From Niameybacter massiliensis (lineage in GTDB: Bacteria; Bacillota; Clostridia; Lachnospirales; Cellulosilyticaceae): 64,000 nucleotides of DNA. The stretch spans positions 571,001-635,000 of the forward strand of contig NZ_LN875035.1 of the NCBI RefSeq assembly GCF_001282685.1, read 5' to 3'. Position 1 is the stretch's first letter, and the number at the start of each line of letters is the position of its first letter. Made by a program: the position numbers and the translations under genes. The notes under the pieces are model-generated. The model saw only the letters and a list, made by a program, of their open reading frames with translations. It was not told where the DNA came from and ran no database searches. Of the stretch, positions 17,719 to 27,066 are shown piece by piece.

Positions 17719-18503
17719 CTTGGTACCATCCCCTGCTGAACACTATAAAAAATCTCCATAATATAGTCATTTAAAAAAGTATTATAGACTGGCATCAAAC
17801 CAACTGTAATAAATAGCAACACTAATAAAATAACTACTTTTAATGGTATACCTATAACAAACATATTCATTTGAGGAACTGTTCTAGCAAGTATACCTAG
17901 GCCACAGTCTACTATAAAAATAACACCTATAATTGGACTTGCTAATTTAAAACTAAGTTCAAAGAAAATACTTCCTGCTTGAATCATTGTAAAGACTAAT
18001 TCTTCACTAAATACAGCTTGAGTGACAGGAATCATTTGAAAAGATTCTACTAACCCTCGTATAAACCAGTGAAATCCTCCTGATGCCACAAAAAGTGTAG
18101 AGAATGCTAAATAGTAAAAACGCCCAATTAAAGGCGTTTGTGTTCCACTTGTTGGGTCAAATAAATTACTCATACTAAGCCCACCCTGCATACTTATCAT
18201 CTGTCCTACAAAATGATAAAGCTGGAAAAAAAGTGATACTGCAAAACCTAAAACAAGACCTACTATACATTCTTTTATCACCCATATAAAGTAACCTATA
18301 ATAGATAGATGTGTGACATCTAATTGTACAGGCACAGTATTATAGACTATAAGTGTTAAAAACAAGGATAAGCCTGCTTTAAAAATAGCTGGTATCTTTG
18401 CCTCTAAAGTAATAGGCATAACGTGTATAGCAAACAAAATTCTACAAAAAATTAATAGTGTCACAGGTAAATGTTGTAATATAGCTAATGTATTAAGTAA
18501 CAT
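17715..18503 (-). CDS. fliR: Flagellar export gate protein FliR
   Basis: Membrane protein of the FliP5-FliQ4-FliR1 export channel. The 262 residues form about six hydrophobic helices, with the conserved LGFAVSLFFQLYHFVGQMISMQGG region near residue 85-105. It follows fliQ by 10 bases and overlaps flhB by four. Confidence 0.96.
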   Translation of the reverse strand: MLLNTLAILQHLPVTLLIFCRILFAIHVMPITLEAKIPAIFKAGLSLFLTLIVYNTVPVQLDVTHLSIIGYFIWVIKECIVGLVLGFAVSLFFQLYHFVGQMISMQGGLSMSNLFDPTSGTQTPLIGRFYYLAFSTLFVASGGFHWFIRGLVESFQMIPVTQAVFSEELVFTMIQAGSIFFELSFKLASPIIGVIFIVDCGLGILARTVPQMNMFVIGIPLKVVILLVLLFITVGLMPVYNTFLNDYIMEIFYSVQQGMVPR

Positions 18504-18513
18504 AATGATTCAC

Positions 18514-18777
18514 CTATAAAAACTGATTGAAACTTGCAAATAAACGTGTTATAAAATTCACTAAAGTAGTCATAATCCAAGATCCAAAAATAATAATCGC
18601 TAAAAATACACCTAGAATTTTAGGTATAAACGCTAAAGTTTGTTCTTGAATAGATGTCGCCGTTTGAAAAATACTGACTACCAAACCAATGACTAAGGCG
18701 ACAAGTAACGTTGGCGCTGAAACTTTTATCATGGTCATAATTGCCTCACGCATTACATCTAATACTAATTGTTCCAT
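18514..18777 (-). CDS. fliQ: Flagellar export gate protein FliQ
   Basis: Small two-helix membrane protein of the export channel, 87 residues. It has the family's VSAPTLLVALVIGLVVSIFQ and QEQTLAFIPKI segments. Order fliP-fliQ-fliR with 10-base gaps on each side. Confidence 0.96.
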   Translation of the reverse strand: MEQLVLDVMREAIMTMIKVSAPTLLVALVIGLVVSIFQTATSIQEQTLAFIPKILGVFLAIIIFGSWIMTTLVNFITRLFASFNQFL

Positions 18778-18787
18778 ATTGTCACCT

Positions 18788-19570
18788 CTATCTAAATGTT
18801 TGGATCAATTGTCCAATAAGTAAATTCCATCCATCGACTAGAATAAATAATAAAATTTTAAATGGTAGAGCTATAGTAGCTGGTGGTAACATCATCATCC
18901 CCATACTCATTAACGTGGATGCAACAACCATATCCATAACAATAAATGGTATGTAAATTAAAAAGCCTATTATAAATCCAGCTCTAAGCTCACTAATCAT
19001 AAAAGCTGGTACAATAACATGCATTGGTAACTCCTGGGCAATCTGTGCATCTGTTGCAAGGGGCTCCCTACCTGATAGATCCATAAAAAGTTTTATATCT
19101 TCATCACGTGTCTGACGAAGCATAAATTCTTTAATAGGTACAAGTCCTCTTTCTACTGCTTCCTCTTGTGTAATTTGTTTTGCTTCATATGGCTTTAATG
19201 CTGTTTCATTGATTTGGGTTGCCACTGGACTCATTACAAAGAATGTAAGAAAAAGTGCAAGTCCAATAATGACTTGATTAGGTGGCATCTGTTGTGTCCC
19301 CATCGCTGACTTTAAAAAGTGCAATGAAATAATAATACGGGTAAAGGATGTCATCATAATTAAGATAGATGGTGCTAATGCCAATATGGTTAAGATAAAA
19401 AGCATTTGTAAACTTTGACTAAGCTCTAAAGGGCTATCTGCCGTACCTACCTCAAGAGAAATACTTGGTAATGATACGCTACTAGCATAAAGATGTGTTG
19501 CTCCAAAGCAACACATCCCTATTATCATTGTTAATATTAAGTACTTAAAAGTTTTCTTATTTATTTTCAT
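18788..19570 (-). CDS. fliP: Flagellar export gate protein FliP
   Basis: Main channel subunit of the export gate. A cleavable signal sequence (about residues 1-30, ending near LYASS) precedes four membrane helices; conserved stretches are TSFTRIIISLHFLKSAMGTQQ and PPNQVIIGLALFLTFFVMSP. An ATG five codons upstream is open, but its codons form the GAGGAG ribosome binding site, so the ATG at 19570 is chosen (260 residues). The start lies 14 bases inside fliO. Confidence 0.96.
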   Translation of the reverse strand: MKINKKTFKYLILTMIIGMCCFGATHLYASSVSLPSISLEVGTADSPLELSQSLQMLFILTILALAPSILIMMTSFTRIIISLHFLKSAMGTQQMPPNQVIIGLALFLTFFVMSPVATQINETALKPYEAKQITQEEAVERGLVPIKEFMLRQTRDEDIKLFMDLSGREPLATDAQIAQELPMHVIVPAFMISELRAGFIIGFLIYIPFIVMDMVVASTLMSMGMMMLPPATIALPFKILLFILVDGWNLLIGQLIQTFR

Positions 19571-19919
19571 TTTGTGTCTCCTCATGATCTTGCTTAAAAT
19601 GAGCTAAATACTCATTAAAACTAGACTCCTTGTAAGCATCCAACTGCAAGTCATTTGGATCTAATTCCTTGCAATAACTAATTTCTTCTTTTGTACTTCC
19701 TATAAGATGATAAGTTTTTCCTGTTCTTACAATAGATAAGCATTGACCTTGTCCTATTTGTAAGACTTCTATCATTTGAAGGTTTTTTGTCTTTTGTCCA
19801 CCTTGTTTAACCTGTGCAATTTTTTTTGTTACAAAATACGTCAATGCAAGTACTCCAACAAATATTATAACCAATGTCACAAGCTCTACTACTGCACTGA
19901 AAAACCCTCCATTGTTCAT
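19557..19919 (-). CDS. fliO: Flagellar biosynthesis protein FliO
   Basis: Assists FliP assembly in the export gate. The 120-residue protein has one N-terminal membrane helix (about 10-30) followed by a small cytoplasmic domain (KNLQMIEVLQIGQGQCLSI) typical of the FliO/FliZ family. The family is poorly conserved, so position directly before fliP and after cheY carries much of the weight. Confidence 0.88.
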   Translation of the reverse strand: MNNGGFFSAVVELVTLVIIFVGVLALTYFVTKKIAQVKQGGQKTKNLQMIEVLQIGQGQCLSIVRTGKTYHLIGSTKEEISYCKELDPNDLQLDAYKESSFNEYLAHFKQDHEETQNENK

Positions 19920-19923
19920 ATAC

Positions 19924-20286
19924 TTAGCCTACTACTTTTCTAACAGCTTCAAGTACACGTTCTGCTTGGAATGGTTTAACAATAAAGTCTTTTGCTCCTG
20001 CTTGAATAGATTCAATAACCATTGCTTGTTGTCCCATTGCTGAACACATGATTACTTTTGCATTTCCATCTATAGCTTTAATATTTTTTACTGCTTGAAT
20101 ACCATCCATCTCTGGCATTGTAATATCCATGAGAACTAAGTCTGGTGTAAGTTCTTTATACTTTTCAATAGCTTTTACACCATTTTCTGCTTCTCCTACT
20201 ACTTCATACCCATTTTTTGATAAAATGTCCTTAATCATCATTCTCATAAATGCTGCATCGTCTACGATTAATACGCGGTTTGCCAT
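19924..20286 (-). CDS. cheY: Chemotaxis response regulator CheY
   Basis: Single receiver domain of 120 residues that carries phosphate from CheA to the flagellar switch. The acidic pocket D9-D10, phosphorylation site D54 (LMDITMPEMDG), S82 and K104 (VKPF) are all present. It sits between fliY and fliO, as in Bacillus subtilis. It is the only stand-alone receiver in the window. Confidence 0.97.
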   Translation of the reverse strand: MANRVLIVDDAAFMRMMIKDILSKNGYEVVGEAENGVKAIEKYKELTPDLVLMDITMPEMDGIQAVKNIKAIDGNAKVIMCSAMGQQAMVIESIQAGAKDFIVKPFQAERVLEAVRKVVG

Positions 20287-20299
20287 AATTTTTTTCCTC

Positions 20300-21586
20300 C
20301 TAAATTCTACTTTCTGGGTTTATGATATCTGTAATACGAATACCAAAGTTTTCGTCAATCACAACAACTTCACCTTTAGCAATGAACTTGCCATTTACAA
20401 GTACATTTACGGGTTCACCTGCTATATGGTCAAGTTCAACAACGCTTCCAGGACCAAATTCTAAAATTTCTTTAATTTTCTTTTGTGTACGCCCTAGCTC
20501 AACAGATACTTCTAAAGAAACATCCATAAGTACATCCATATTTTCTTTTGGATAGACTTGTTGAGGTGCTCCAAAGTTTGGGAACTCTGGTTTTTGAACT
20601 TCTATGTCACGCATTGTTTGTGTAGGTCTTACTTCAGGTACACCATAATTTGGCATTTGGTTTGGATAGCCCCCCATTTGTTGGGAATAATCAGGTTGAG
20701 CATAGCCTGTTTGAGGATAACCCATCTGTGGGTAACCTTGTTGTGGATAGCTACTTCCTGCTTGTCCATACTCATTTGCCATTACTTGTGGCATTGGTTC
20801 TGTAGCACTTGGCATTGGTTCATTATGACTTACAGATTCTATATATGATGATGGTTGCTGTACATCTTCTGTCACTGCTTGTGTTGCTTCTACTTGAATA
20901 TCAGCTTCCATACTTCCAGCAAATAAATTACTTACTAAGCTTTTTGCAAATTTAATTGGTAATACTTGCATCAATTGACTATCAATGATATTTTCTTCTA
21001 CTTGCATCCTAAATGAAATTTTTACAATTGGATCTGCACTACCTAAAATCTTTACTAGTTCCTCTTGAGCATAATTCAATTGAATGGCTTCCGGTGGACT
21101 AATATCAATTTTCTTTGAAAACATTTGAGATAATGATGTAGAAGATGAACCTATCATTTGATTCATTGCTTCTGCTATCGCACTCAAATGAAGTTCCGAA
21201 ATAGGTTCATCTGATGCTTGACCTGGTCCTCCCATCATTAAATCTGCTATGATTTTAACATCATTCTGATTTAAAATCATAAGGTTTGTTCCCGTTAATC
21301 CTTCTGTATAACCGACTGAAACAGCAATTAAATCATCTGTTACTTGACTCTTAAAACTTTCTAGAGTCATTACCTCAACAAAAGGTGTTGTAATCATAAC
21401 TTTATGATTTAAAAGAGCAAACAAAGTTGTTGCTGCTGTCCCCATACTAATATTCCCTATTTCTCCTAATGCATCAATCTCTTCTGGTGTTAATACCTCA
21501 TCGCTACCAGATGATATTTCATCATTTGAGACTAACCCTCCTAGTAATGCATTAATTTCTTCTTGGGAAAGCATTTCTCCTGTCAT
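20300..21586 (-). CDS. fliY: Flagellar switch protein and CheY-P phosphatase FliY (FliN domain)
   Basis: Switch-complex protein. Residues 5-17 (MLSQEEINALLGG) resemble the CheY-P-binding peptide of FliM. A CheC-like domain follows with both phosphatase motifs intact: D38-E42-N45 and S135-E139-N142. Residues about 230-345 form a linker rich in Gln, Pro, Gly and Tyr with YPQ-type repeats (about 275-310). The C-terminal FliN domain occupies about 348-428. At 428 residues it is about 50 longer than the Bacillus protein, mainly through the linker. Start and fliM stop overlap by one base (TAATG). Confidence 0.96.
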   Translation of the reverse strand: MTGEMLSQEEINALLGGLVSNDEISSGSDEVLTPEEIDALGEIGNISMGTAATTLFALLNHKVMITTPFVEVMTLESFKSQVTDDLIAVSVGYTEGLTGTNLMILNQNDVKIIADLMMGGPGQASDEPISELHLSAIAEAMNQMIGSSSTSLSQMFSKKIDISPPEAIQLNYAQEELVKILGSADPIVKISFRMQVEENIIDSQLMQVLPIKFAKSLVSNLFAGSMEADIQVEATQAVTEDVQQPSSYIESVSHNEPMPSATEPMPQVMANEYGQAGSSYPQQGYPQMGYPQTGYAQPDYSQQMGGYPNQMPNYGVPEVRPTQTMRDIEVQKPEFPNFGAPQQVYPKENMDVLMDVSLEVSVELGRTQKKIKEILEFGPGSVVELDHIAGEPVNVLVNGKFIAKGEVVVIDENFGIRITDIINPESRI

Positions 21587-22572
21587 TAGTCATCCTCCCT
21601 CTTTATTACTTCTGTAATCTTAACTGCTGATTTATTTTTATATGTTCCCACTTGCCCTTTAAATTTTAATAATTGACCTACATAAAGATCGATATCTGAT
21701 TCGATATCTTTATCTAAACTAATAATATCTTGTGTTTGTAGTTCAAGAAACTCTTTCACTGTTATATGGGTTTTACCAAGAACAGCTTTGATTGGCATTT
21801 TTGTATATTGAATCATATGTTCAATATTTTTTTCATACTCATGATTGTGTACACGCTCGTTTTGTGCAAACCAAAATCTTGTATTTAATTTATCCATTAT
21901 TGGTTCGATTACAATATGAGGAATGCACAGATTAAGCATGCCTTCTACATTTCCTAACTTAATGTTAAATGTAATAAGGGCCACCATCTCATTAGGTGAA
22001 ATAATTTGTGCAACTTGGGAGTTTGTTTCAATCTTTTCAAGCATAGGAGAAAGTTCTACTACATTTTCCCATGGTTCAATTAAAAGATTTGCAAATTGTG
22101 CAAACATCTTTTCTAATATAATACGTTCAATTTCTGTGAATTCTCTTATTCTGCTCATAGAACTTCCACTACCACCAAGGACGCGGTCAATAATCGCATA
22201 GCCCATATTGGGTGAAAGTTCTAAAATAACTGAACCCGATAGAGGTGAGAAATCTATAATTGATAAAATAACTGGATTACTTAATGAATTTGTAAACTCT
22301 GAGTAAGTAATCGCCTCAGCATTAATGACTTCAACCGGCACTAAGTTACGTAAATACCCTGATAAATATGTAGAGATTAATCTTGCATAGTTTTCGCATA
22401 TAATCTCTAGTGTTCTAAGTTGTTCTTTTGAAAACTTAGACGGTCTGGTGAAGTCATAAGGTTTAATGATTTGTTTTTTCCTATCTTCTTTGATTTCTTC
22501 AACATCTATTTCACCAGAGGTTAAGGCCTTAAACAAATCATCAATTTCACTTTGTGAGAGTATTTCACTCAT
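21586..22572 (-). CDS. fliM: Flagellar motor switch protein FliM
   Basis: Middle switch-complex protein. The N-terminal LSQSEIDDLFKAL binds CheY-P, the central CheC-like domain lacks phosphatase motifs but holds the GGSGSS loop, and the C-terminal part (about 255-328) is the FliN-like SpoA domain. The 328-residue length is usual. It lies between fliL and fliY. Confidence 0.97.
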   Translation of the reverse strand: MSEILSQSEIDDLFKALTSGEIDVEEIKEDRKKQIIKPYDFTRPSKFSKEQLRTLEIICENYARLISTYLSGYLRNLVPVEVINAEAITYSEFTNSLSNPVILSIIDFSPLSGSVILELSPNMGYAIIDRVLGGSGSSMSRIREFTEIERIILEKMFAQFANLLIEPWENVVELSPMLEKIETNSQVAQIISPNEMVALITFNIKLGNVEGMLNLCIPHIVIEPIMDKLNTRFWFAQNERVHNHEYEKNIEHMIQYTKMPIKAVLGKTHITVKEFLELQTQDIISLDKDIESDIDLYVGQLLKFKGQVGTYKNKSAVKITEVIKREDD

Positions 22573-22595
22573 CGTTTCACCTCCTTACTCGTCTC

Positions 22596-23051
22596 TTATT
22601 GTACAAAGAAATCACTAAAGTAAACAGTTTGTATAATTTCTGTACCTAATAAAGCATTAATTTCTTTTTTTATCATTTGTCCAAGTTTATCTTTTTCTAA
22701 CTCATTATACGTTTGACTTCTAATTAATGAAATAATTTTATCACGAACTATGATTTGTTTTTCTGTAAAATCTACTGTAAAAGTCTTGTAATCTTTATCT
22801 TTTGTATTAATTTCAAATCCTAATGATACACGTGCAATATGCGGAATATTATCTTTATCCATTTTTAGATTTGCATTAACTGATTCATCCAAATAGACAA
22901 TAGCAAGTGCACTTTTATTGACCTTTTCTTCTGAAGATGTTTCTTTTTTAGCATCATTCATCATCATAAATACAGTTACACCACCTGCCACTGTAACAAG
23001 CGTTAAGATGATGATTGATATAATTACAAAAATCTTAAATTTTTTATCCAT
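22596..23051 (-). CDS. fliL: Flagellar basal-body associated protein FliL
   Basis: Single-pass membrane protein that supports the stator and motor. One membrane helix (about residues 7-32), then an extracytoplasmic domain with RVSLGFEINT and a C-terminal IIQTVYFSDFFVQ. The 151-residue length is normal. It stands directly after motB. Confidence 0.94.
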   Translation of the reverse strand: MDKKFKIFVIISIIILTLVTVAGGVTVFMMMNDAKKETSSEEKVNKSALAIVYLDESVNANLKMDKDNIPHIARVSLGFEINTKDKDYKTFTVDFTEKQIIVRDKIISLIRSQTYNELEKDKLGQMIKKEINALLGTEIIQTVYFSDFFVQ

Positions 23052-23070
23052 CTCGTTCCACCTTTACTCT

Positions 23071-23820
23071 CTAATTTTCCTTTGTAAGCTTAAGCTCAAC
23101 ACGTCTATTAGCAGATCTACCTTCTGGTGTATCATTTGTTGCAATTGGTCTATATTCACCATACCCTTCTGCTGAAACAGTTTCTGGTGAGAAGTTCATG
23201 TCAGCAACAAAGAATTTTGCTACAGCTATAGCACGTGCTGCTGAAAGTTCCCAGTTACTTGGAAATTGTGGCGTACGAATTGGCAGATTATCTGTATGCC
23301 CTTCTAAACTAATCTTATAGCCTTTATCAATATAAGAAAGTAAACCTTCACCCAAAGTTCTTAAAACTTCTTGTGCTTCAGGTTTTAAATCTGCTTTTCC
23401 TGTTTCAAATAAGAGAACATCTTCAAAGCTGACAATAATAGCATCCCCTTTATGTTCAACACCAACTTTATCTTGAAGCTTTTCTTCATATATAAACTCT
23501 TCTAAATTTTCTTTAATCCCTTGTAACTCTTTGATCTGCTGATAATTTTCAAAGTCACTTACTGAAACCATTTGTTGATTGACAGGAAACTGTTGAATAC
23601 CATTACCTAACATTCCATTATCATTTAAAATCACTTCTCCACCATCTAAAATACCTGATGATCCTTGAAAAGATTCAATAAATGCTTTAAATTTAGCTGA
23701 ATCTATAGTAGACATAGAAAACATTAATACAAAGAAAGTTAGAAGAAGGGTCATCATATCACCATAGGTATTCATATATGCTGGTGCACCCTTTTTAGGT
23801 TCATCCTCTTTTCTTTTCAT
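23071..23820 (-). CDS. motB: Flagellar stator protein MotB
   Basis: Peptidoglycan-anchored half of the proton stator. The single membrane helix carries the proton-binding D21 (YGDMMTLLLTFF), followed by a plug region and an OmpA-like domain (about 120-245) with SLEGHTDNLPI and NWELSAARA. The sequence around the Asp (M and L rather than the Na+-type pattern) fits proton use, but ion choice is inference. It is 13 bases from motA, inside the fla operon as in many clostridia. Confidence 0.96.
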   Translation of the reverse strand: MKRKEDEPKKGAPAYMNTYGDMMTLLLTFFVLMFSMSTIDSAKFKAFIESFQGSSGILDGGEVILNDNGMLGNGIQQFPVNQQMVSVSDFENYQQIKELQGIKENLEEFIYEEKLQDKVGVEHKGDAIIVSFEDVLLFETGKADLKPEAQEVLRTLGEGLLSYIDKGYKISLEGHTDNLPIRTPQFPSNWELSAARAIAVAKFFVADMNFSPETVSAEGYGEYRPIATNDTPEGRSANRRVELKLTKEN

Positions 23821-23833
23821 GATTTATCTCCTT

Positions 23834-24619
23834 CTAGTTTTCAGCATTTATATTCTCATCGCTAAAACTATTTCTTACTGATGGTGATAAAAAGGCCTTT
23901 AATTTCTCTTCAATAACACGAGGATTTTCACCTGCTTGAATAGATAGAAGTCCCTCTATCATTACCTGTTTTAAAAGTAATTCATCATTACTTTTTACTT
24001 TTAATTTATTGGCAACTGGAGTAGCAAAGAAGTTTGCTATCATTGAACCATATAATGTCGTAATTAAGGCAACACCCATTTTAGGACCAATTGTTGATGG
24101 ATCATCAAGAGAATCAAGCATGGCTATAAGCCCAATAAGTGTTCCAATCATCCCCCATGCAGGTCCAAATTCTGCAAATGTACTCCAGAATCCTTGATTA
24201 TCTTTATGTCTAGATTCAATAAATGTTAATTCTGTTTCCATAATACTTCTTACAAGTTCTGGATCGGTTCCATCTACAATAAGTAAAATACCTTTTTTAA
24301 GGAAAGGATCATCCATTTTTTGAGCCATTTCTTCAAGTGCAAGTAGCCCTTCTTTTCTTGCCGCTAAAGCCAGTTCATTAATTTGTTGAATAAGACCTGT
24401 TGCATCTAATTCAACATTAGAAAATGCATGTTTAACTGTTTTTAGCCCTTCAAGAAATTTTGGAAGAGGGTATGCAATTAATAATGCCGATATTGATCCC
24501 CCTACTACAATCATAACAGAAGGTAAGTCAAAGAATAGACTTATCCTCCCATTTAAAAGGATTGATATAATAACAAATACAAGCCCAAGTACCAACCCTA
24601 CTATTGTTGAAATATCCAT
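23834..24619 (-). CDS. motA: Flagellar stator protein MotA
   Basis: Force-generating stator subunit that surrounds MotB and contacts FliG. Four membrane helices: two near the N-terminus, then a cytoplasmic loop with charged residues (ARKEGLLALEEMAQ), then two helices with GPAWGMIGTLIGLIAML and ITTLYGSMIANFFATPVANK, which holds the conserved proline. The 261-residue length is usual. Confidence 0.96.
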   Translation of the reverse strand: MDISTIVGLVLGLVFVIISILLNGRISLFFDLPSVMIVVGGSISALLIAYPLPKFLEGLKTVKHAFSNVELDATGLIQQINELALAARKEGLLALEEMAQKMDDPFLKKGILLIVDGTDPELVRSIMETELTFIESRHKDNQGFWSTFAEFGPAWGMIGTLIGLIAMLDSLDDPSTIGPKMGVALITTLYGSMIANFFATPVANKLKVKSNDELLLKQVMIEGLLSIQAGENPRVIEEKLKAFLSPSVRNSFSDENINAEN

Positions 24620-24637
24620 CTAACCACCTCTTTTATC

Positions 24638-24826
24638 TTAGACTGGTATATAAATAAGTCGCTTATAGGTAATAACTTTCTGTATTACTATCTCTTCCGA
24701 TTCTTGAACCACATATTTTTTACCAGTCTGTGTTGTAATTACTGTATCTGGGGTTGTCTCAATTGATTCAATCAATTCTGCATTAAGTGAAAAGTTTGCC
24801 CCATTAAGCTTTGTTAATGTAATCAT
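24638..24826 (-). CDS. flbD: Flagellar protein FlbD (SwrD)
   Basis: A 62-residue protein of the FlbD/SwrD family, shown in Bacillus to raise stator power. It reads MITLTKLNGANFSLNAELIE at the start, then TPDTVITTQTGKKYVVQE, both typical. It lies between flgE and motA, the expected slot. Confidence 0.92.
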   Translation of the reverse strand: MITLTKLNGANFSLNAELIESIETTPDTVITTQTGKKYVVQESEEIVIQKVITYKRLIYIPV

Positions 24827-24859
24827 TTTATTACCTCACTTATTTCCCCTAATTATGTC

Positions 24860-26242
24860 TTATCGTTTTAGATTTACAAGTTCTTGTAACATTTCATCTG
24901 ATACAGAAATAATACGTGAGTTAGCTTGGAAACCTCTTTGTGTTGTAATCATTTCTGTAAACTCTTGTGATAGATCTACGTTTGACATTTCAAGTACACC
25001 AGCTTGGAAGTTAGCTGCCATCCCAATATTATCAAAGTCTCCTGAGTTTGCTGTAGATTGGAATAAACTATCTCCTACTTTTTGAAGTCCTGCTGGGTTA
25101 TCAAAGTTTGCTACAACTATCTGCCCAAGTAGCTTAGTTGTTCCATTATCATAATGTGCTACAATTTTACCATCGCCTCCTACTTCAAAACCGGTCATTG
25201 CACCTGGCGCTTTACCATCCTTCGTTTTAGGGTCAACAGTAGTTTTTGAATTATATTGTGTAAGATTTGTAATATTAATATTTACACCTACTTCAGAACC
25301 CACTGTTGCATTAAGAGGTTTATCTTTACCTGTCTCAGGATCAATAGCTTTTGTTAAGTCAATTTTTGCTAAATCAAAGCTTACATTACCTTTTTCATCA
25401 ACTGTAGCTCCTACTAGTTTATCCTTGCTCGCATCTAATTCACCTTTTTCCGTAAATGAGAACTTGATCCCATAAAAACCAGCTTCCGCCTCTTTAAATA
25501 CATTACCAATAGGCACAGCATACTGATTTTTATTTGTATCTGTCAAAATAACAAACTCTCCATCTTTACCTGTAATCTTTTCTCCCTTAGGCTCTAGTGT
25601 CCACTGACCATTGTCAAATGTTAGGCTAATAGGTGTTGTATATAGATTTCCTAATGAATCGTACATTTTAATCTGTGTATCTATAGGAGACTTATTTTTA
25701 TCTAAGTTTCCGCTTAATTCTACTGAAGTCGTTGTCTCTGGTTTGGCTGTACTATTAGATGGATCTGTAAGTACAATAGGCTGTACTTCTCCTCTTTCAA
25801 TATCTGTTCCATCTTTACTTGCTGGCCACCCCATAACTTTCATTCCATTTGGAATAACTAAATTTCCTTCTTCATCTTGTCTTAATGCACCTGCACGTGT
25901 AAAATATGTACCCGAATCATCGCTTACAACAATAAAGCCATCACCATCTACCATTAAGTCAAATGGGTTATCTGTTCTTTGTGCTGCACCAGGTGTCATT
26001 AAAATATCAATTGAGGATACATTAACCCCTAGACCAACTTGCATTGGGTTACGTCCTCCACGACCTGTTTCATCACTTGCTGATGTACCACTTTGAAGTG
26101 TTTGTGAGAAAACATCTCCAAATGTTACACGTTGTGATTTATACCCTACTGTATTAACATTTGCTATATTATTACCAATAACATCCATCTTTGTCTGGTG
26201 TACACGAAGACCTGATACACCTGAATACATTGAACGCATCAT
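24860..26242 (-). CDS. flgE: Flagellar hook protein FlgE
   Basis: Subunit of the flagellar hook. The N-terminal rod-type motif SGVSGLRVHQTKMDVIGNNI, a TVGYKSQRV stretch, a central domain with DSLGNLYTTPISL, and the C-terminal SNVDLSQEFTEMITTQRGFQ helix are all present. The 460-residue length is within range. Start ATG behind AGGAGG, though two adjacent ATG codons make it uncertain by one residue. It follows flgD by 14 bases. Confidence 0.97.
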   Translation of the reverse strand: MMRSMYSGVSGLRVHQTKMDVIGNNIANVNTVGYKSQRVTFGDVFSQTLQSGTSASDETGRGGRNPMQVGLGVNVSSIDILMTPGAAQRTDNPFDLMVDGDGFIVVSDDSGTYFTRAGALRQDEEGNLVIPNGMKVMGWPASKDGTDIERGEVQPIVLTDPSNSTAKPETTTSVELSGNLDKNKSPIDTQIKMYDSLGNLYTTPISLTFDNGQWTLEPKGEKITGKDGEFVILTDTNKNQYAVPIGNVFKEAEAGFYGIKFSFTEKGELDASKDKLVGATVDEKGNVSFDLAKIDLTKAIDPETGKDKPLNATVGSEVGVNINITNLTQYNSKTTVDPKTKDGKAPGAMTGFEVGGDGKIVAHYDNGTTKLLGQIVVANFDNPAGLQKVGDSLFQSTANSGDFDNIGMAANFQAGVLEMSNVDLSQEFTEMITTQRGFQANSRIISVSDEMLQELVNLKR

Positions 26243-26256
26243 ACCCTTATTCCTCC

Positions 26257-27057
26257 TTATTTTGCCTCTTTAATTAAATTAATTTGTTTAAATGGTACAT
26301 ATTTGCCATCAATACAAGCATAAGTATCTGATTTTGTAACTACTACATATTCTACAATACCTGTAAGTTCTTGTTCATTGCCCTCTTTATCTTGAATTGT
26401 AGCTGATGCCCATTTATCTGTAATTGAAGGTACTTCAACAATATTTTGAACATTATCTAGTTCTAGTTCAACTGCTTGTTCACCATTCCCTACAACGATA
26501 TAAGAATTGCCATCTTTCATACGCACTTCTAACACACGTCCTTCTATAACAACATTTTCATAGATACCTGTTTCATTCTTAACTTCCATAGTACCTTGAA
26601 CTGTTTTACCAATAAGGTCAAATGCTGAAGAATTTGCTTGAATATTTGAAGGATCAATAACTTCTTGGATATCTGATAGCTCTACTTCATGGCTACCTAT
26701 GCCAATGAGTGTATTACTCCCTTTATTTTTAACATAGTCAACTCTTCCAAGAAGTAATTCTGTTTGTCCTGTTTCTGTATTTTTATATGTATATTGAACA
26801 TAACTTCCAATCATACTATGAGCAAGCTGCTTATTTACAGTATCTGCAACATTCTTCATCTGTTCTAATGCTGTAAATTGAGCAACTTGTGCCATCATTT
26901 CTTGATTGTCCATTGGGTTTAGTGGATCTTGATACTGGAGCTGTGTTACAAGAAGTTGCATAAACATATCTTTATTCAACTCTTGATTAATTACACGCCC
27001 CCCATCTCCTAATTGTATGTTCTCACTATTTGGTGAAACTATATTTAATGAACTCAT
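26257..27057 (-). CDS. flgD: Hook-capping scaffold protein FlgD
   Basis: Temporary cap that guides hook assembly. The conserved N-terminal region has KDMFMQLLVTQLQYQDPLNP and DNQEMMAQVAQFTALEQMKN (about residues 29-70). The C-terminal part (about 195-266) has the small FlbD-unlike domain seen in longer Firmicute FlgD proteins. It is between fliK and flgE, as usual. Confidence 0.94.
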   Translation of the reverse strand: MSSLNIVSPNSENIQLGDGGRVINQELNKDMFMQLLVTQLQYQDPLNPMDNQEMMAQVAQFTALEQMKNVADTVNKQLAHSMIGSYVQYTYKNTETGQTELLLGRVDYVKNKGSNTLIGIGSHEVELSDIQEVIDPSNIQANSSAFDLIGKTVQGTMEVKNETGIYENVVIEGRVLEVRMKDGNSYIVVGNGEQAVELELDNVQNIVEVPSITDKWASATIQDKEGNEQELTGIVEYVVVTKSDTYACIDGKYVPFKQINLIKEAK

Positions 27058-27066
27058 CTTTTCCCC

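Noticed and set aside
25611-26096. 161-residue open frame on the plus strand opposite flgE
   Set aside because: Antisense to the conserved N-terminal part of the hook gene, with no support of its own.
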